Below, one piece after another: positions 27,308 through 39,543 of a stretch of 64,000 nt of DNA. The stretch is from Halostreptopolyspora alba (lineage in GTDB: Bacteria > Actinomycetota > Actinomycetes > Streptosporangiales > Streptosporangiaceae). The notes beneath the pieces are model-generated. The model had not been told where the DNA came from. It saw nothing but the letters and a program-made list of their open reading frames with translations, and made no database searches. Position 1 is the stretch's first letter. Every line of letters begins with the position of its first letter. The stretch covers positions 62,001 to 126,000 of the forward strand of contig RJMB01000011.1 in assembly GCA_003725585.1 (NCBI GenBank). Direction: 5' to 3'. A program made the position numbers and the translations under genes.

Positions 27308-28097
27308 CAACCCCGTGGACACGGTCGACGCGGATGCGCGGGGGATCCTGCTCGATCTCGAAGGGACACTCCACGCCAAAGGGGCGGCAATCCCGGGTGC
27401 CGTACGGGCCGTGGCCGAACTGCGAGAGCTGGGGTGGCCCCTGCGGTTCTTGACCAACACCGACTCCAGGCCGGCCCGGCGCATTCGTGGCGAACTCGCG
27501 GAGTACGGGCTGTCGGTGGACTCCACGGAGCTGTTCACACCCGCGACGGCGGTACGGGATCTGCTACGGCACACCCCGGACGCGCGTACGTACGCGCTGG
27601 TCTCCCGGGAGTTGCGCGCCGAGATACCGGCTGTGGCCGACGAGGAGCCCTACACCCATGTCGTGGTGGGCGACTGTCGGGAGGAGCTGGACTACGCGGC
27701 TCTGGACGGCGCCTTCCGGGCCGTGCGGGGCGGGGCCGAGCTGGTGGCGCTACAGCGTGGGCGTTACTTCAAACGGGCCGACGGTGACCACCTGGACACC
27801 GGCGCGGTCGTGGCGGCGGTCGAGTACGGGGCACGGGTGTCGGCCCGGGTGCTCGGCAAGCCCTCGTTCGGCTTCTTCGAGGCCGCGGCGCGTTCCGCGG
27901 GGCTCACCCCCGCCCAGTGCGTGATGGTCGGCGACGACGCGACCACGGACATCTCGGGTGGGAAGGCGGCTGGCCTGCGTACCGTGCAGGTCCGTACCGG
28001 CAAGTACCCCGACCAGGTCCTCGAGGGGATCACCGGTGAGGCCGACCACGTCGTGGACTCCGTCGCCGAACTGCCGGCGCTGCTGCGGCGGTCGTGA
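27288..28097 (+). CDS. HAD superfamily phosphatase (HDHD2/LHPP/NagD-like)
   Basis: The 269-residue protein has HAD motif I LLDLEGTLHA near residue 21, motif II FLTNT, and late motifs KPSFGFF and MVGDDATTDISGG. The cap position and length fit subclass IIA. Motif I has Glu instead of the second Asp (DLE rather than DxD). The HDHD2/LHPP branch also varies at this position, so activity may be altered. The ATG at 27288 overlaps the preceding gene; a GTG at 27315 is an alternative start. Substrate is unknown, probably a small phosphorylated metabolite. Confidence 0.8.
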   Translation: MTSCSPDNPVDTVDADARGILLDLEGTLHAKGAAIPGAVRAVAELRELGWPLRFLTNTDSRPARRIRGELAEYGLSVDSTELFTPATAVRDLLRHTPDARTYALVSRELRAEIPAVADEEPYTHVVVGDCREELDYAALDGAFRAVRGGAELVALQRGRYFKRADGDHLDTGAVVAAVEYGARVSARVLGKPSFGFFEAAARSAGLTPAQCVMVGDDATTDISGGKAAGLRTVQVRTGKYPDQVLEGITGEADHVVDSVAELPALLRRS

Positions 28098-28143
28098 CCG
28101 CGCCGACGACTCCGCCGGTTCCCGGTGGGGAGCGGGCTGGACG

Positions 28144-28902
28144 CTACCGCCGTAGCCGGAACAGGTAGGTGCGCACGTCGCTGCCCCGCCACCCCTGACT
28201 GTGGGCGACCTCGACGGTGAATCCGCGCTCGATCGCGTGACCGGTGATCCGTCGCAGCTCGGCGGTGGTGGAGAGCACGACGTAGATCTCCCCGCCGGGG
28301 GTGAGCAGGTCGCGTTCGGCGATCTGGTCGAGGAAGCGCAGCACCACACCGCTTCCCACACACATGTTGCGGATGATGTCGGGGTTGTCGCTGACCGTCT
28401 CGCTGACCGCCGGCGGGTTGAACGTGATGACGTCGGCCCGCGCCGATGCTGGGAACCGGTCGAACAGCTCCGACGTGGTCGGGACCAGGGTGGTGGCGGA
28501 GGGCTCGCCGACCAGGCGGGCGAAGTGCCCGGCCGTGGCGCGGACACTGTCGGGGTGAACGTCCAACGCGTGGACCTCGCGCGCGCCCCGGTTCGCGGCG
28601 ATCACCGCCTCGACCCCCAGGCCGCACCCCATGACCACGTACGACCGCCCCGCGAGTTCGATCGTGCCGTCGAGCAACCGGTCGAACACCAGCTCGCTGG
28701 TACGTCCGGGAGAGAACACGCCCGGCGGTACGGCGAACTCCCAGCCGCGGTAGGTGTAGCTCCGGTGGGACGCGGCGTCCTCACGCGGTTGGTTCGCCGC
28801 GATGATGGCCTCCGCCGGTAGCGGGTCGGGCAGGCTCCGCCACAACTCCCACGAGTCCGCGGGCTCGCCCGTCGGCACGGCTGACACGGCGGGATCGCGC
28901 AC
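28144..28902 (-). CDS. Class I SAM-dependent methyltransferase (HemK/RsmC-like)
   Basis: The 252-residue protein has SAM motif I VVMGCGLGVEAV, a post-I acidic strand VHALDVH, and ITFNPPA, the NPP(Y/A) signature of enzymes that methylate an amide or exocyclic nitrogen. This suggests a protein-glutamine or nucleic-acid N-methyltransferase. The GTG at 28902 is preceded by AGGAGGGAGGGG, which decides the start; a longer frame upstream is less likely. It is convergent with the HAD gene, 46 bp apart. Confidence 0.78.
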   Translation of the reverse strand: MRDPAVSAVPTGEPADSWELWRSLPDPLPAEAIIAANQPREDAASHRSYTYRGWEFAVPPGVFSPGRTSELVFDRLLDGTIELAGRSYVVMGCGLGVEAVIAANRGAREVHALDVHPDSVRATAGHFARLVGEPSATTLVPTTSELFDRFPASARADVITFNPPAVSETVSDNPDIIRNMCVGSGVVLRFLDQIAERDLLTPGGEIYVVLSTTAELRRITGHAIERGFTVEVAHSQGWRGSDVRTYLFRLRR

Positions 28903-29083
28903 CAGCCCCTCCCTCCTCGTGTCCGACGTGCTGACACGCACCCGCCCGGCCCCGGGCCAGCGGCTCCGAAACCGGGCGGGTGCGACACGGTTCTCCGCAT
29001 CGCGCGCCACGTCGAGGATCTCACGTAACGATAACCGTTTTCAACTGGTGGTGCCGGTGGTGCCCCGCGAGCGCCACCGCGGA

Positions 29084-31705
<2,622 letters not shown>

Positions 31706-31845
31706 ACTGCGCCGCCCCCTTCGTGCGCGAGACTGGATACGGGCGTGTGAGGTTCGTGTTCCGTGGACCCGGAGTGGTCCCGCCGGATCCGCGGTGGAAC
31801 CGGCGGGGGTCCGTTTCCGGACTGACCGGCCTCCTGGTTCCCGGA

Positions 31846-32313
31846 CGAAGGTTCCCGGCTGTCCGGATGCCCGGGTCGGGTGGGCGGTGGCGAGCCCAGA
31901 GAACGCGGCTCGGGTGTGGCCGGGGTTCTGGAGGGCCCGGAGGTGGGGGAGTGAGGAACGAGTGCCCCCACCGGAGGTGCCCGAAGGTTCCCGGCTGTCC
32001 GGATGCCCGGGTCGGGTGGGCGGTGGCGAGCCCAGAGAACGCGGCTCGGGTGTGGCCGGGGTTCTGGAGGGCCCGGAGGTGGGGGAGTGAGGAACGAGTG
32101 CCCCCACCGGAGGTGCCCGAAGGTTCCCGGCTGTCCGGATGCCCGGGTCGGGTGGGCGGTGGCGAGCCCAGAGAACGCGGCTCGGGTGTGGCCGGGGTTC
32201 TGGAGGGCCCGGAGGTGGGGGAGTGAGGAACGAGTGCCCCCACCGGAGGTGCCCGAAGGTTCCTGGCTGTCCGGACACCCGAGCCGGGCGAGCGCCAGCG
32301 AGCCCAGAGAACA
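31846..32313. repeat. 136-bp direct tandem repeat, three full copies plus a partial
   Basis: Units start at 31846, 31982, 32118 and 32254. The first three are nearly identical. The fourth is partial and differs (ACACCCGAGCCGGGCGAG), resembling the related repeat at 61.2 kb. Each unit contains the 9-mer CCGGAGGTG twice and an 8-bp hairpin (GGTGGGGG and CCCCCACC around 15 bases). Long open frames cross the array on both strands but simply reflect the repeat. It fills the clpB leader, between the hspR stop and the clpB start. Confidence 0.9.
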
Positions 32314-32331
32314 GAAAACGGGACACACCAC

Positions 32332-32763
32332 CTACCTGCCCTGGTCGGGCGGCGGGGAAGTGTTGAAGAGTGTCACGCGTGTGCGGCGCACCGGCAGCAT
32401 CTCGCCGCCGGGGGAGCGCCCCGACTCGCGGCGGGAGACCGCGCTGCGCGCCGCCTCCATCTCGTTGTGCAGGTGGAAGATGTGATCACGCAGTTCGGCG
32501 ACCTCGCGTTGTAGCTCCAGGATGCGTTTGATCCCGGCGAGGTTGATGCCCTCCTCCTGGGACAGCCGCTGCACCTCGCGCAGCATCTGGATGTCGCGCA
32601 CGGAGTAGCGGCGGCCACGCCCCGTTGCCCGGCCGGGTGAGACGAGGCCCAATCGGTCGTACTGGCGCAGGGTCTGCGGGTGCAGCCCGGAGAGCTCAGC
32701 GGCGACCGAGATGACATAGACCGGGGTGTCATCGCCGAACGCGGGGTTGGTCATCGCACTCAC
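32332..32763 (-). CDS. hspR: Heat-shock repressor HspR (MerR family)
   Basis: The 143-residue protein has a MerR-type winged helix ([19 protein letters not shown], then [12 protein letters not shown]) followed by a short coiled coil. HspR binds HAIR operators and needs DnaK as co-repressor. The GTG start overlaps the dnaJ stop (GTGA), so the two are translationally coupled. A HAIR site is present upstream of dnaK, fitting autoregulation of the whole operon. Confidence 0.95.
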   Translation of the reverse strand: MSAMTNPAFGDDTPVYVISVAAELSGLHPQTLRQYDRLGLVSPGRATGRGRRYSVRDIQMLREVQRLSQEEGINLAGIKRILELQREVAELRDHIFHLHNEMEAARSAVSRRESGRSPGGEMLPVRRTRVTLFNTSPPPDQGR

Positions 32764-33911
32764 GCCCCCTTCGCCCGCGCTTCGAGACCGCGGCGCGGAT
32801 CCTGGTCCGCGGTCGCGGCCCGGTACTTCTCCAGGGCCTCCCGCGCGTCGCTGCTGAGGTTCTTGGGCACGTCGACATCGATGGTGACCAGGAGATCGCC
32901 CATCGTCCCGTCGCGGCGGGTGGCCCCTTTGCCCCGGACCCGGAACGTGCGTCCGTTCGGAGTGCCCGGGGGAATCTTGACGGTGACCGGGAGGCCGTTG
33001 AGGGTCGGCACCCGTACCTCGGCGCCGAGCGCGGCCTCGGGGAAGGTCACCGGAACGGTGATCGTCAGGTTGTCGCCGGACTTGCCGAACAGGGAATGCG
33101 GCTGCACATGCACCACCACGAAGAGGTCTCCGGCCGGTCCCCCGCGTTCGCCCGGCGCTCCTTTGCCTTTGATCCGGATCCGCTGGCCGTCGTCGACCCC
33201 ACCGGGGATCCGGGCTTGGATCGTGCGCGTACTCTTACCACGCCCGCTTCCGTTGCAGGTGAGGCAGGGGTCGTCGACCACGAGGCCGCGTCCCTTGCAC
33301 TCGCTGCAGGGTTCCGACAGAGAGAACCCACCAAGGTTCTTGCTCTCGTGACCGGTTCCCGAGCAGCGGGCGCACACCCGAGGCGCGGTGCCGGCCTTAC
33401 CACCGGTGCCCTTACAGGTCTGGCACGCGGCCTCGCTGGTCAGCTGGAACGACTTGGTCACCCCGGTGACCGACTCCGCGAAGGTCAGGCGGGTCTCGGT
33501 CTCGACGTCGGCACCCCGCCGCGCCTGCGTCGTCGTCCGGCCGCGGCCCCCGAACAAGCCGCCGAACAGGTCGCTGAGCCGCTCGCCTCCGGTGCCGGCG
33601 CCGGTGCTCTGGCCGAACAGGTCACCCAGGTCGAACCCGCCGGTGCCGGTGCCCCCACCGGGCCGGTAGGAACCACCGAACAGCGAGCGCGCGTCGTCGT
33701 ACTCCTTGCGGCGCTTCTCGTCCGAGAGGACGTTGTACGCCTCGGAGATCTCCTTGAACCGGTCCTCGGCCGAGGAGTCTCCCTTGTTGGCGTCCGGGTG
33801 GTATTGGCGCGCGAGCTTGCGATAGGCCTGCTTGATCTCGTCCTGCGTGGCCGACTTCGAGACGCCGAGGACCTTGTAGTAGTCCTTCTCCAGGTAGTCC
33901 TTGGTGCTCAT
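32760..33911 (-). CDS. dnaJ: Co-chaperone DnaJ
   Basis: This 383-residue type I DnaJ has the J domain with the HPD tripeptide (YHPDANK), a long Gly-rich linker, and four zinc-binding repeats ([32 protein letters not shown]). A C-terminal substrate-binding region follows. It delivers clients to DnaK and stimulates its ATPase. The J domain starts about ten residues in, as in other actinobacterial DnaJ1 proteins. A very stable hairpin lies between grpE and this gene. Confidence 0.95.
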   Translation of the reverse strand: MSTKDYLEKDYYKVLGVSKSATQDEIKQAYRKLARQYHPDANKGDSSAEDRFKEISEAYNVLSDEKRRKEYDDARSLFGGSYRPGGGTGTGGFDLGDLFGQSTGAGTGGERLSDLFGGLFGGRGRTTTQARRGADVETETRLTFAESVTGVTKSFQLTSEAACQTCKGTGGKAGTAPRVCARCSGTGHESKNLGGFSLSEPCSECKGRGLVVDDPCLTCNGSGRGKSTRTIQARIPGGVDDGQRIRIKGKGAPGERGGPAGDLFVVVHVQPHSLFGKSGDNLTITVPVTFPEAALGAEVRVPTLNGLPVTVKIPPGTPNGRTFRVRGKGATRRDGTMGDLLVTIDVDVPKNLSSDAREALEKYRAATADQDPRRGLEARAKGA

Positions 33912-33977
33912 CGACGCCTGACCTCTCCCGCTTCGCGCTCTCGTGTGTTGTGGTCCGGCCCGGTCCGGACCGGAGTG

Positions 33978-34010
33978 TCCGCCCCGGGCACGCACCGTGC
34001 CCGGGGCGGA
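33978..34010. terminator. Strong hairpin between grpE and dnaJ
   Basis: Perfect 15-bp arms (TCCGCCCCGGGCACG and CGTGCCCGGGGCGGA) surround a three-base CAC loop, 8 bp after the grpE stop. It could terminate or attenuate transcription from the dnaK promoter, or protect the dnaK-grpE part of a processed message. No T-run follows. Confidence 0.6.
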
Positions 34011-34017
34011 TCATCGG

Positions 34018-34734
34018 CTAGCTCCGTTCGCCATCGGCCTCGCTGCCGGTGGCGGACTCACCCGGCTCAGCCGGTGGCTCCGGTTCCTGTTCCGTGACGG
34101 CCTCCGCGGGAGTCTCGACGCTCTCCTCACCCGGGCCGGCCACGACGACGCGCGCCGGGCGCAGCACCCGTTCCTCCCCGATGAGGTACCCAGGCTGAAA
34201 CACCTCGATCACAGTGGGAACGGTGGCCTCGGCGGAAGGCACCATCGTCAGGGCCTCGTGGAAGTTGGGGTCGAACTCCTCACCCGTCTCTCCGAACTTG
34301 CGCAGCCCCAGCCTGGAGACGAGCGCCTCCAGCGACTCACCGACGGATTTGAACCCGCCACTGAGCTCGTCGTGCTCACGGGCCCGGCCGATGTCGTCGA
34401 GGATGGGCAACAGCTCACCGACCACCTGGGCCAGCGCCTGCTCCTGTACGGCCGCCCGGTCGCGCTCGACCCGTTTGCGGTAGTTGGCGTACTCCGCCTG
34501 CAACCGTTTGAGGTCGTTGGTGCGCTCGACGAGCTGTTGCTGCACCTCCGCGAGCTCGGGCTGCTGAGCGGCGTCGGCGGCACCGGCCGTCTCGGCGTCG
34601 ACCGTCTCGACACCGGTGTCCGCCTCAGTCTCCTCCGAAAAGCGCAGTTCACCGGTATCGGGGTCGATGCGCCGCTTGTCGCGGATCACGGGCCCTTCCG
34701 GGTCGTGACCGTTCTCGTTCTCCGGCAGCGCCAT
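34018..34734 (-). CDS. grpE: Nucleotide exchange factor GrpE
   Basis: The 238-residue protein has a long N-terminal coiled coil (residues 55-110) and the conserved core LPILDDIGRAREHDELSGGFK, then the beta-wing segment with PGYLIGEERVLRPARVVV. Both ends are long and acidic, making it larger than the E. coli form, as usual in actinobacteria. It releases ADP from DnaK. It lies 33 bp downstream of dnaK in the same operon. Confidence 0.95.
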   Translation of the reverse strand: MALPENENGHDPEGPVIRDKRRIDPDTGELRFSEETEADTGVETVDAETAGAADAAQQPELAEVQQQLVERTNDLKRLQAEYANYRKRVERDRAAVQEQALAQVVGELLPILDDIGRAREHDELSGGFKSVGESLEALVSRLGLRKFGETGEEFDPNFHEALTMVPSAEATVPTVIEVFQPGYLIGEERVLRPARVVVAGPGEESVETPAEAVTEQEPEPPAEPGESATGSEADGERS

Positions 34735-34767
34735 TCGCTACGCCTCCTTGCTTTCCGCGTCCGACGT

Positions 34768-36633
34768 TCAGGCGTTGCCGTCGCGCTTGTCGCTCTCCTC
34801 GTCGACGATCTCGGCGTCCACGACGTCGCTGTCGTCGCCCTGGGACTCGGCACCGCCGGTGCTCTCGTCACCCGTGGCGCCCGCGGCGCCGGCCTGGTCG
34901 CCCTGCCCGTAGATGGACGAGCCGATCTTCTGGCTGGCCAGCGCGACCTTCTCGCTCGCCGAGCGGATGGTCTCGATGTCGCTGCCTTCGAGCGCGGTCT
35001 TGAGTTCGCTGAGGGCGCCTTCGGTCTCGGACTTGACGTCGGCCGGGATCTGCTCCTCGTTGTCCTTGATGACCTTCTCGGTCTGGTAGACGAGGGACTC
35101 GGCGTTGTTGCGGACCTCGGCCTCCTCGCGGCGCTTGCGGTCCTCCTCCGCGTACTCCTCGGCCTCGCGGACCATGCGGTCGATCTCGTCCTTGCTCATG
35201 GCCGAGCCACCGGAGATGGTCACCGACTGCTCCTTGCCGGTGCCGAGGTCCTTCGCGGTGACGTTCACGATGCCGTTGGCGTCGATGTCGAACGTGACCT
35301 CGATCTGCGGGACACCGCGCGGCGCCGGCGGGATGCCGCTGAGGTCGAACACACCCAGCTTCTTGTTGTACTGGGCCATCTCGCGTTCGCCCTGGTAGAC
35401 CTGGATCTGCACCGAGGGCTGGTTGTCGTCGGCCGTCGTGAAGATCTCCGAGCGCTTGGTCGGGATGGTCGTGTTCTTCTCGATGAGCTTGCTGAACACG
35501 CCGCCCTTGGTCTCGATGCCCAGCGACAGCGGGGTGACATCGAGCAGCAGGACGTCCTTGACCTCGCCCTTGAGCACACCGGCCTGCAGCGCGGCACCCA
35601 CGGCGACGACCTCGTCGGGGTTGACACCCTTGTTGGGCTCCTTGCCGCCGGTGAGTTCCTTGACGAGGTCCACGACCGCCGGCATCCGGGTCGAGCCGCC
35701 GACCATCACCACGTGGTTGATCTGGTCGACACTGATCCCGGTGTCCTTGATGACCTGGTGGAACGGTGCCTTGGTGCGCTCCAGGAGATCGTTGGTGAGC
35801 CGCTGGAACTCGGCCCGCGTGAGCTTCTCCTCCAGGTGCAGCGGCCCCTCGGACGAGGCCGTGATGTAGGGCAGGTTGATGGAGGACTCGCTGGAGCTGG
35901 TGAGCTCGATCTTGGCCTTCTCAGCGGCCTCGCGCAGGCGCTGCAGCGCCATCTTGTCCTTGGACAGGTCGATGCCGTTGCCGTTCTTGAACCGCTCGAC
36001 CAGCCAGTCGACGATGGCCTGGTCCCAGTCGTCACCGCCGAGGTGGTTGTCGCCGTTGGTGGCCTTCACCTCGACCACACCGTCGCCGACCTCGAGCAGG
36101 GAGACGTCGAACGTGCCGCCACCGAGGTCGTAGACCAGGATCGTGGCCTCGTCCTCCTTCTCCAGGTGGTAGGCGAGCGCCGCCGACGTGGGCTCGTTGA
36201 TGATCCGCAGGACGTTGAGGCCCGCGATCTGCCCCGCTTCCTTGGTTGCCTGGCGCTGGGAGTCGCTGAAGTAGGCCGGCACCGTGACGACGGCGTCGGT
36301 GACCTCCTCACCCAGATACGCCTCCGCGTCACGCTTCAGCTTCTGCAGCACGAACGCGCTGATCTGCTGCGGGTTGAAGCTCTTGTCGTCGACCTCGGTC
36401 GACCAGTCGGTGCCCATGTGGCGCTTGACCGAGCGGATCGTCCGCTCGACGTTGGTCACCGCCTGGCGTTTGGCGACCTCGCCCATCAGCACTTCGCCGT
36501 TCTTGGCGAAGGCCACGACGGACGGAGTGGTCCGGGCGCCCTCGGCGTTGGCGATGACCGTGGGCTCGCCGCCTTCCAGGACCGAGACGACCGAGTTCGT
36601 CGTCCCAAGGTCGATTCCGACCGCTCGTGCCAT
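34768..36633 (-). CDS. dnaK: Molecular chaperone DnaK (Hsp70)
   Basis: The 621-residue Hsp70 starts [16 protein letters not shown]. The ATPase domain carries [15 protein letters not shown] and the substrate domain begins after [17 protein letters not shown]. An acidic, Gly-rich tail ends the protein. The ATG at 36633 is preceded by GGAGG. A TTGACA-type promoter and a HAIR operator lie 40-90 bp upstream, making this the first gene of dnaK-grpE-dnaJ-hspR. Confidence 0.97.
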   Translation of the reverse strand: MARAVGIDLGTTNSVVSVLEGGEPTVIANAEGARTTPSVVAFAKNGEVLMGEVAKRQAVTNVERTIRSVKRHMGTDWSTEVDDKSFNPQQISAFVLQKLKRDAEAYLGEEVTDAVVTVPAYFSDSQRQATKEAGQIAGLNVLRIINEPTSAALAYHLEKEDEATILVYDLGGGTFDVSLLEVGDGVVEVKATNGDNHLGGDDWDQAIVDWLVERFKNGNGIDLSKDKMALQRLREAAEKAKIELTSSSESSINLPYITASSEGPLHLEEKLTRAEFQRLTNDLLERTKAPFHQVIKDTGISVDQINHVVMVGGSTRMPAVVDLVKELTGGKEPNKGVNPDEVVAVGAALQAGVLKGEVKDVLLLDVTPLSLGIETKGGVFSKLIEKNTTIPTKRSEIFTTADDNQPSVQIQVYQGEREMAQYNKKLGVFDLSGIPPAPRGVPQIEVTFDIDANGIVNVTAKDLGTGKEQSVTISGGSAMSKDEIDRMVREAEEYAEEDRKRREEAEVRNNAESLVYQTEKVIKDNEEQIPADVKSETEGALSELKTALEGSDIETIRSASEKVALASQKIGSSIYGQGDQAGAAGATGDESTGGAESQGDDSDVVDAEIVDEESDKRDGNA

Positions 36634-36671
36634 GAGTACGTCCTCCGTCAAGGTTGAGTCTTACAGACGCC

Positions 36672-36725
36672 AGTTTGCTTCGTGGCGCTGGCGCTGTCAA
36701 ATCACTTGAGTCTCGCTGACTCAAT
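36672..36725 (-). promoter_or_regulatory. dnaK promoter with HAIR operator
   Basis: HAIR arms CTTGAGT (36705-36711) and ACTCAAT (36719-36725) are seven bases apart, one mismatch from the HspR consensus CTTGAGT-N7-ACTCAAG. Next to it, on the minus strand, is -35 TTGACA (36695-36700) and, 17 bases on, CAAACT as -10 (36672-36677). A further TTGAGT half-site lies near 36654. HspR with DnaK would block this promoter. Confidence 0.85.
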
Positions 36726-36991
36726 ATCTTTCAGCTAGTACGAGAACGGTGGAAGGGGTGGCTGTTGTTCCCGCTCGCGGCGGTCTTTTTCCAGGTCCTT
36801 GCCGCATCGGGGGCGTGGCTTGACCGCGTCGTGCGCGTGGGACCGGCGATAGGGCGACCCCGATGTTGGATCATCGAGGTCGACCGAATACGGTTCTAAG
36901 AAATCGAGACCGGGGTCACTGGTGCGCGGGTCGGGCGCCTAACGTGGGAGTTCGCCTGGTCGCGCCGGGTCTGACCCCGGAGTGTGGAACC

Positions 36992-37013
36992 AGTAACGAT
37001 TACTCGCTAGTAA
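36992..37013. promoter_or_regulatory. Inverted-repeat operator upstream of etfD
   Basis: Three half-sites alternate: AGTAA (36992), TTACT (37000) and AGTAA (37009), giving AGTAA-CGA-TTACT and TTACT-CGCT-AGTAA. The related element before the acyl-CoA dehydrogenase (26237-26267) shares TAGTAACAT. A TetR-type fatty-acid regulator is the likely binder, by inference. The site lies about 70 bp before the etfD start. Confidence 0.5.
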
Positions 37014-37079
37014 CATAGAGCGAGTTCCGGCGTGTGGCGCGCCGGAAACCGACGTTTTCAGGATGGGAGGCCGCGGGCG

Positions 37080-39245
37080 ATGCTCCACGTGATCCTCGGA
37101 GTCATCACGACCGCCTTCGCCGTGGTCGGGGCAGCGGTGTTCGCCTATGGCATCCGCCATATGGTGCGCACCGTGGGCATCGGCCGTCCGGTGGAATCCG
37201 AGCGCAAAGGGCCGTTCGGGCAGCGACTGACGACCACGCTGATCGAGACGCTCGGGCACACGCGAATGCTCAAGTGGCGGTGGGTCGGTGTCGCGCACTG
37301 GTTCGTCATGGTCTCCTTCCCGCTACTCGTGTTCACCGTGGCGGAGGCGCACGGCGAAGTGTGGGACCCGCACTTCCACCTGCCGATCATCCACGACTGG
37401 ACGATCTACGGCCTGGCGATCGAGGTCATCGCCGGGGTCAGCCTGGCGGCGATCACCGGCCTCGCGATCTACCGCCAGGTCCGTGGGCCGCGGCGAGCGG
37501 GCCGGGACTCCCGGTTCACCAACTCCCGGGCCTGGCACGCCTACTACGTCGAGAGCTACATCTTCGGGCTACTCGCCGCCATCTTCGTGATCCGCGGCTT
37601 CAAGGTCGCGTTGGACGACTTCCCGTTCCCCGTGTGGGCCACCCCCCTCTCGCACGCGCTCGGCGCCGTGCTGCCGGCCTCCGAGGCGGGGCTCGCCCTC
37701 GTGGCGGCCTTCAAACTGGTCATCTCCTGGACGTTCTTCGTCGTCCTGGGCCTGGTTCTGACCATGGGTATCGGTTGGCACCGGTTCACCGCGCCGGTCA
37801 ACATCTTCTTCAAGCGCGACGCCGAGGGCGGCCCCGCGCTCGGCGCCGCCAAGCCGATGATGGACGCCTCCGGCGAGAAGCCGCTCGATTTCGAGGAGGC
37901 CGACCCCGACGAGGACCCCTTCGGGGTCGGCAAGATCGAAGACTTCACCTGGAAGGGTCTGCTCGACTTCACCACCTGCACCGAGTGTGGCCGGTGCCAG
38001 TCGCAGTGCCCCGCGTGGAACACCGGCAAGCCGCTCTCGCCCAAGAAGGTCGTCATGGACCTGCGGGAGCACGCCTACGAGAAGGCGCCCTACATGATGC
38101 AGGGCCTCGACGAGAACAGTGACGAGAGCCACGCCGGTGCCGACGTCCTGTCCCTGCTCGGTAAGCCCCTGGTGGGTACCGAGGAGGAGGGGGGTGTCAT
38201 CCATCCCGACGAGCTGTGGGCGTGCACCAACTGTGGTGCCTGTGTCGAGCAGTGCCCGGTCGACATCGAACACGTCGACCACATCATGGACATGCGCCGG
38301 TACCAGGTGATGATCGAGTCGAGCTTCCCCTCGGAGGCCAACACTCTGCTGAAGAACCTGGAGAACAAGGCCAACCCGTGGGGCATGAGCGAGGACAAGC
38401 GCCTCGACTGGATCTCCGAGCTCGACTTCGAGGTTCCCGTCGTCGAGGACACGCTGCCCGAGGGAACCGAGTACCTGTTCTGGGTGGGCTGTGCCGGCGC
38501 GTTGGAGGACCGCGCCAAGAAGACCACGAAGGCCATCGCGGAACTGCTGCACATGGCGGACGTCAAGTTCGCGGTGCTCGGGGGGATGGAGGCGTGCACC
38601 GGTGACCCCGCGCGTCGCCTGGGCATGGAGTACGTCTTCCAGATGCTCGCCCAGCAGAACGTGGAGACGCTGAACGAGGCCGGTGTGACGAAGATCGTGG
38701 CGAGCTGCCCGCACTGCTTCAACACGCTGGGCAACGAGTACCCGCAGCTCGGCGGGAACTACGACGTCATCCACCACAGCCAGTTGCTGGCCAAGCTCGT
38801 GGACGAGGGCAGGCTCACCCCGGTCCAGCCGGTCGAGGAGCGGATCACCTACCACGACCCGTGCTTCCTGGGCCGCCACAACAAGGTCTACACCCCGCCG
38901 CGCGACATCATGGCGCAGGTGCCCGGAGTCCAGACCCAGGAGATGCACCGGCACAAGGAACGGGGCTTCTGCTGCGGTGCGGGCGGCGCCCGCATGTGGA
39001 TGGAGGAGCGCATCGGCAAGCGCATCAACACCGAACGCGTGGACGAGGCGCTGACCACCGACCCCGACACCGTCTCCACGGCGTGCCCGTTCTGTCAGGT
39101 GATGCTGGGCGATGCCATCAACGAGAAGAAGTCCGCGGGCGAGGCCAAGGAGAGCCTAGAGGTCGTGGACGTCTCCCAGCTGCTACTCCGCTCGATGAGG
39201 GAGGAGCCCTCCGACGCCGAGCGGGCCGAGCCGGAAACGGCCTGA
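37080..39245 (+). CDS. etfD: EtfD-like membrane iron-sulfur oxidoreductase (HdrD type)
   Basis: In this 721-residue protein five or six membrane helices (residues 1-240) with haem-type histidines are followed by two 4Fe-4S motifs, CTECGRCQSQCP near 301 and CTNCGACVEQCP near 382. Two CCG domains follow, containing HDPCFLGRHN and FCCGAGGARMW. This matches the heterodisulfide-reductase-like protein that in mycobacteria (EtfD) passes electrons from ETF to menaquinone during beta-oxidation. The ATG at 37080 has GGGAGG upstream. The presence of acyl-CoA dehydrogenase in the window with a shared upstream motif supports this role. Confidence 0.88.
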   Translation: MLHVILGVITTAFAVVGAAVFAYGIRHMVRTVGIGRPVESERKGPFGQRLTTTLIETLGHTRMLKWRWVGVAHWFVMVSFPLLVFTVAEAHGEVWDPHFHLPIIHDWTIYGLAIEVIAGVSLAAITGLAIYRQVRGPRRAGRDSRFTNSRAWHAYYVESYIFGLLAAIFVIRGFKVALDDFPFPVWATPLSHALGAVLPASEAGLALVAAFKLVISWTFFVVLGLVLTMGIGWHRFTAPVNIFFKRDAEGGPALGAAKPMMDASGEKPLDFEEADPDEDPFGVGKIEDFTWKGLLDFTTCTECGRCQSQCPAWNTGKPLSPKKVVMDLREHAYEKAPYMMQGLDENSDESHAGADVLSLLGKPLVGTEEEGGVIHPDELWACTNCGACVEQCPVDIEHVDHIMDMRRYQVMIESSFPSEANTLLKNLENKANPWGMSEDKRLDWISELDFEVPVVEDTLPEGTEYLFWVGCAGALEDRAKKTTKAIAELLHMADVKFAVLGGMEACTGDPARRLGMEYVFQMLAQQNVETLNEAGVTKIVASCPHCFNTLGNEYPQLGGNYDVIHHSQLLAKLVDEGRLTPVQPVEERITYHDPCFLGRHNKVYTPPRDIMAQVPGVQTQEMHRHKERGFCCGAGGARMWMEERIGKRINTERVDEALTTDPDTVSTACPFCQVMLGDAINEKKSAGEAKESLEVVDVSQLLLRSMREEPSDAERAEPETA

Positions 39246-39260
39246 GCGGCGCCACACCAA

Positions 39261-39298
39261 TCGGCGGGGCTGACCCCGAACGGCGTCAGCCCCGCCGA
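39261..39298. terminator. Bidirectional terminator after etfD
   Basis: 14-bp perfect arms (ending GGCTGAC and starting GTCAGCC) enclose a ten-base loop, 16 bp after the etfD stop. The right arm overlaps the last codons of the convergent small gene, so it may serve both. Confidence 0.8.
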
Positions 39299-39543
39299 GT
39301 CGGGCGTTCGCGCTCGTTGATCGCCGCGTACCGCGAAGGGAACGGCACCGGCGTCGGAGAGTCAGCCGCCCCGGGCCGTGCGGGACGCACTCCCAGGATC
39401 CGGTCGATCTCGGCGAGACTGAGGTGGTGGTCGACGGTGGCGACGGCGGTCAGCAGCTCGGAGTAGAGCTCGATCTCGGCCAGCGCGACCTGGTCGTGGA
39501 AGCGTGTGGCGGGGTGGAGGCGCGCGTCGGTACCGCGGTCCAA
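39286..39543 (-). CDS. Small hypothetical protein, 85 aa
   Basis: The frame reads as a compact helical protein (FHDQVALAEIELYSELLTAVATVDHHLSLAEIDRILGV) with a Pro-rich tail. AAAGGAGGTG lies seven bases before the TTG at 39543, one of the best ribosome sites in the window, so I take it as the true start. The LSLAEIDRILG pattern recalls regulator-like small proteins of actinomycetes, but I assign no function. It is convergent with etfD. Confidence 0.7.
   Translation of the reverse strand: MDRGTDARLHPATRFHDQVALAEIELYSELLTAVATVDHHLSLAEIDRILGVRPARPGAADSPTPVPFPSRYAAINERERPTRRG

Noticed and set aside
31846-32313. CRISPR array
   Set aside because: Units are contiguous and nearly identical over 136 bp, with no unique spacers and no cas genes.
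33943-36657. A 904-codon open frame opposite grpE and dnaK
   Set aside because: High GC in third positions keeps the antisense strand open; dnaK and grpE are unmistakable on the other strand.
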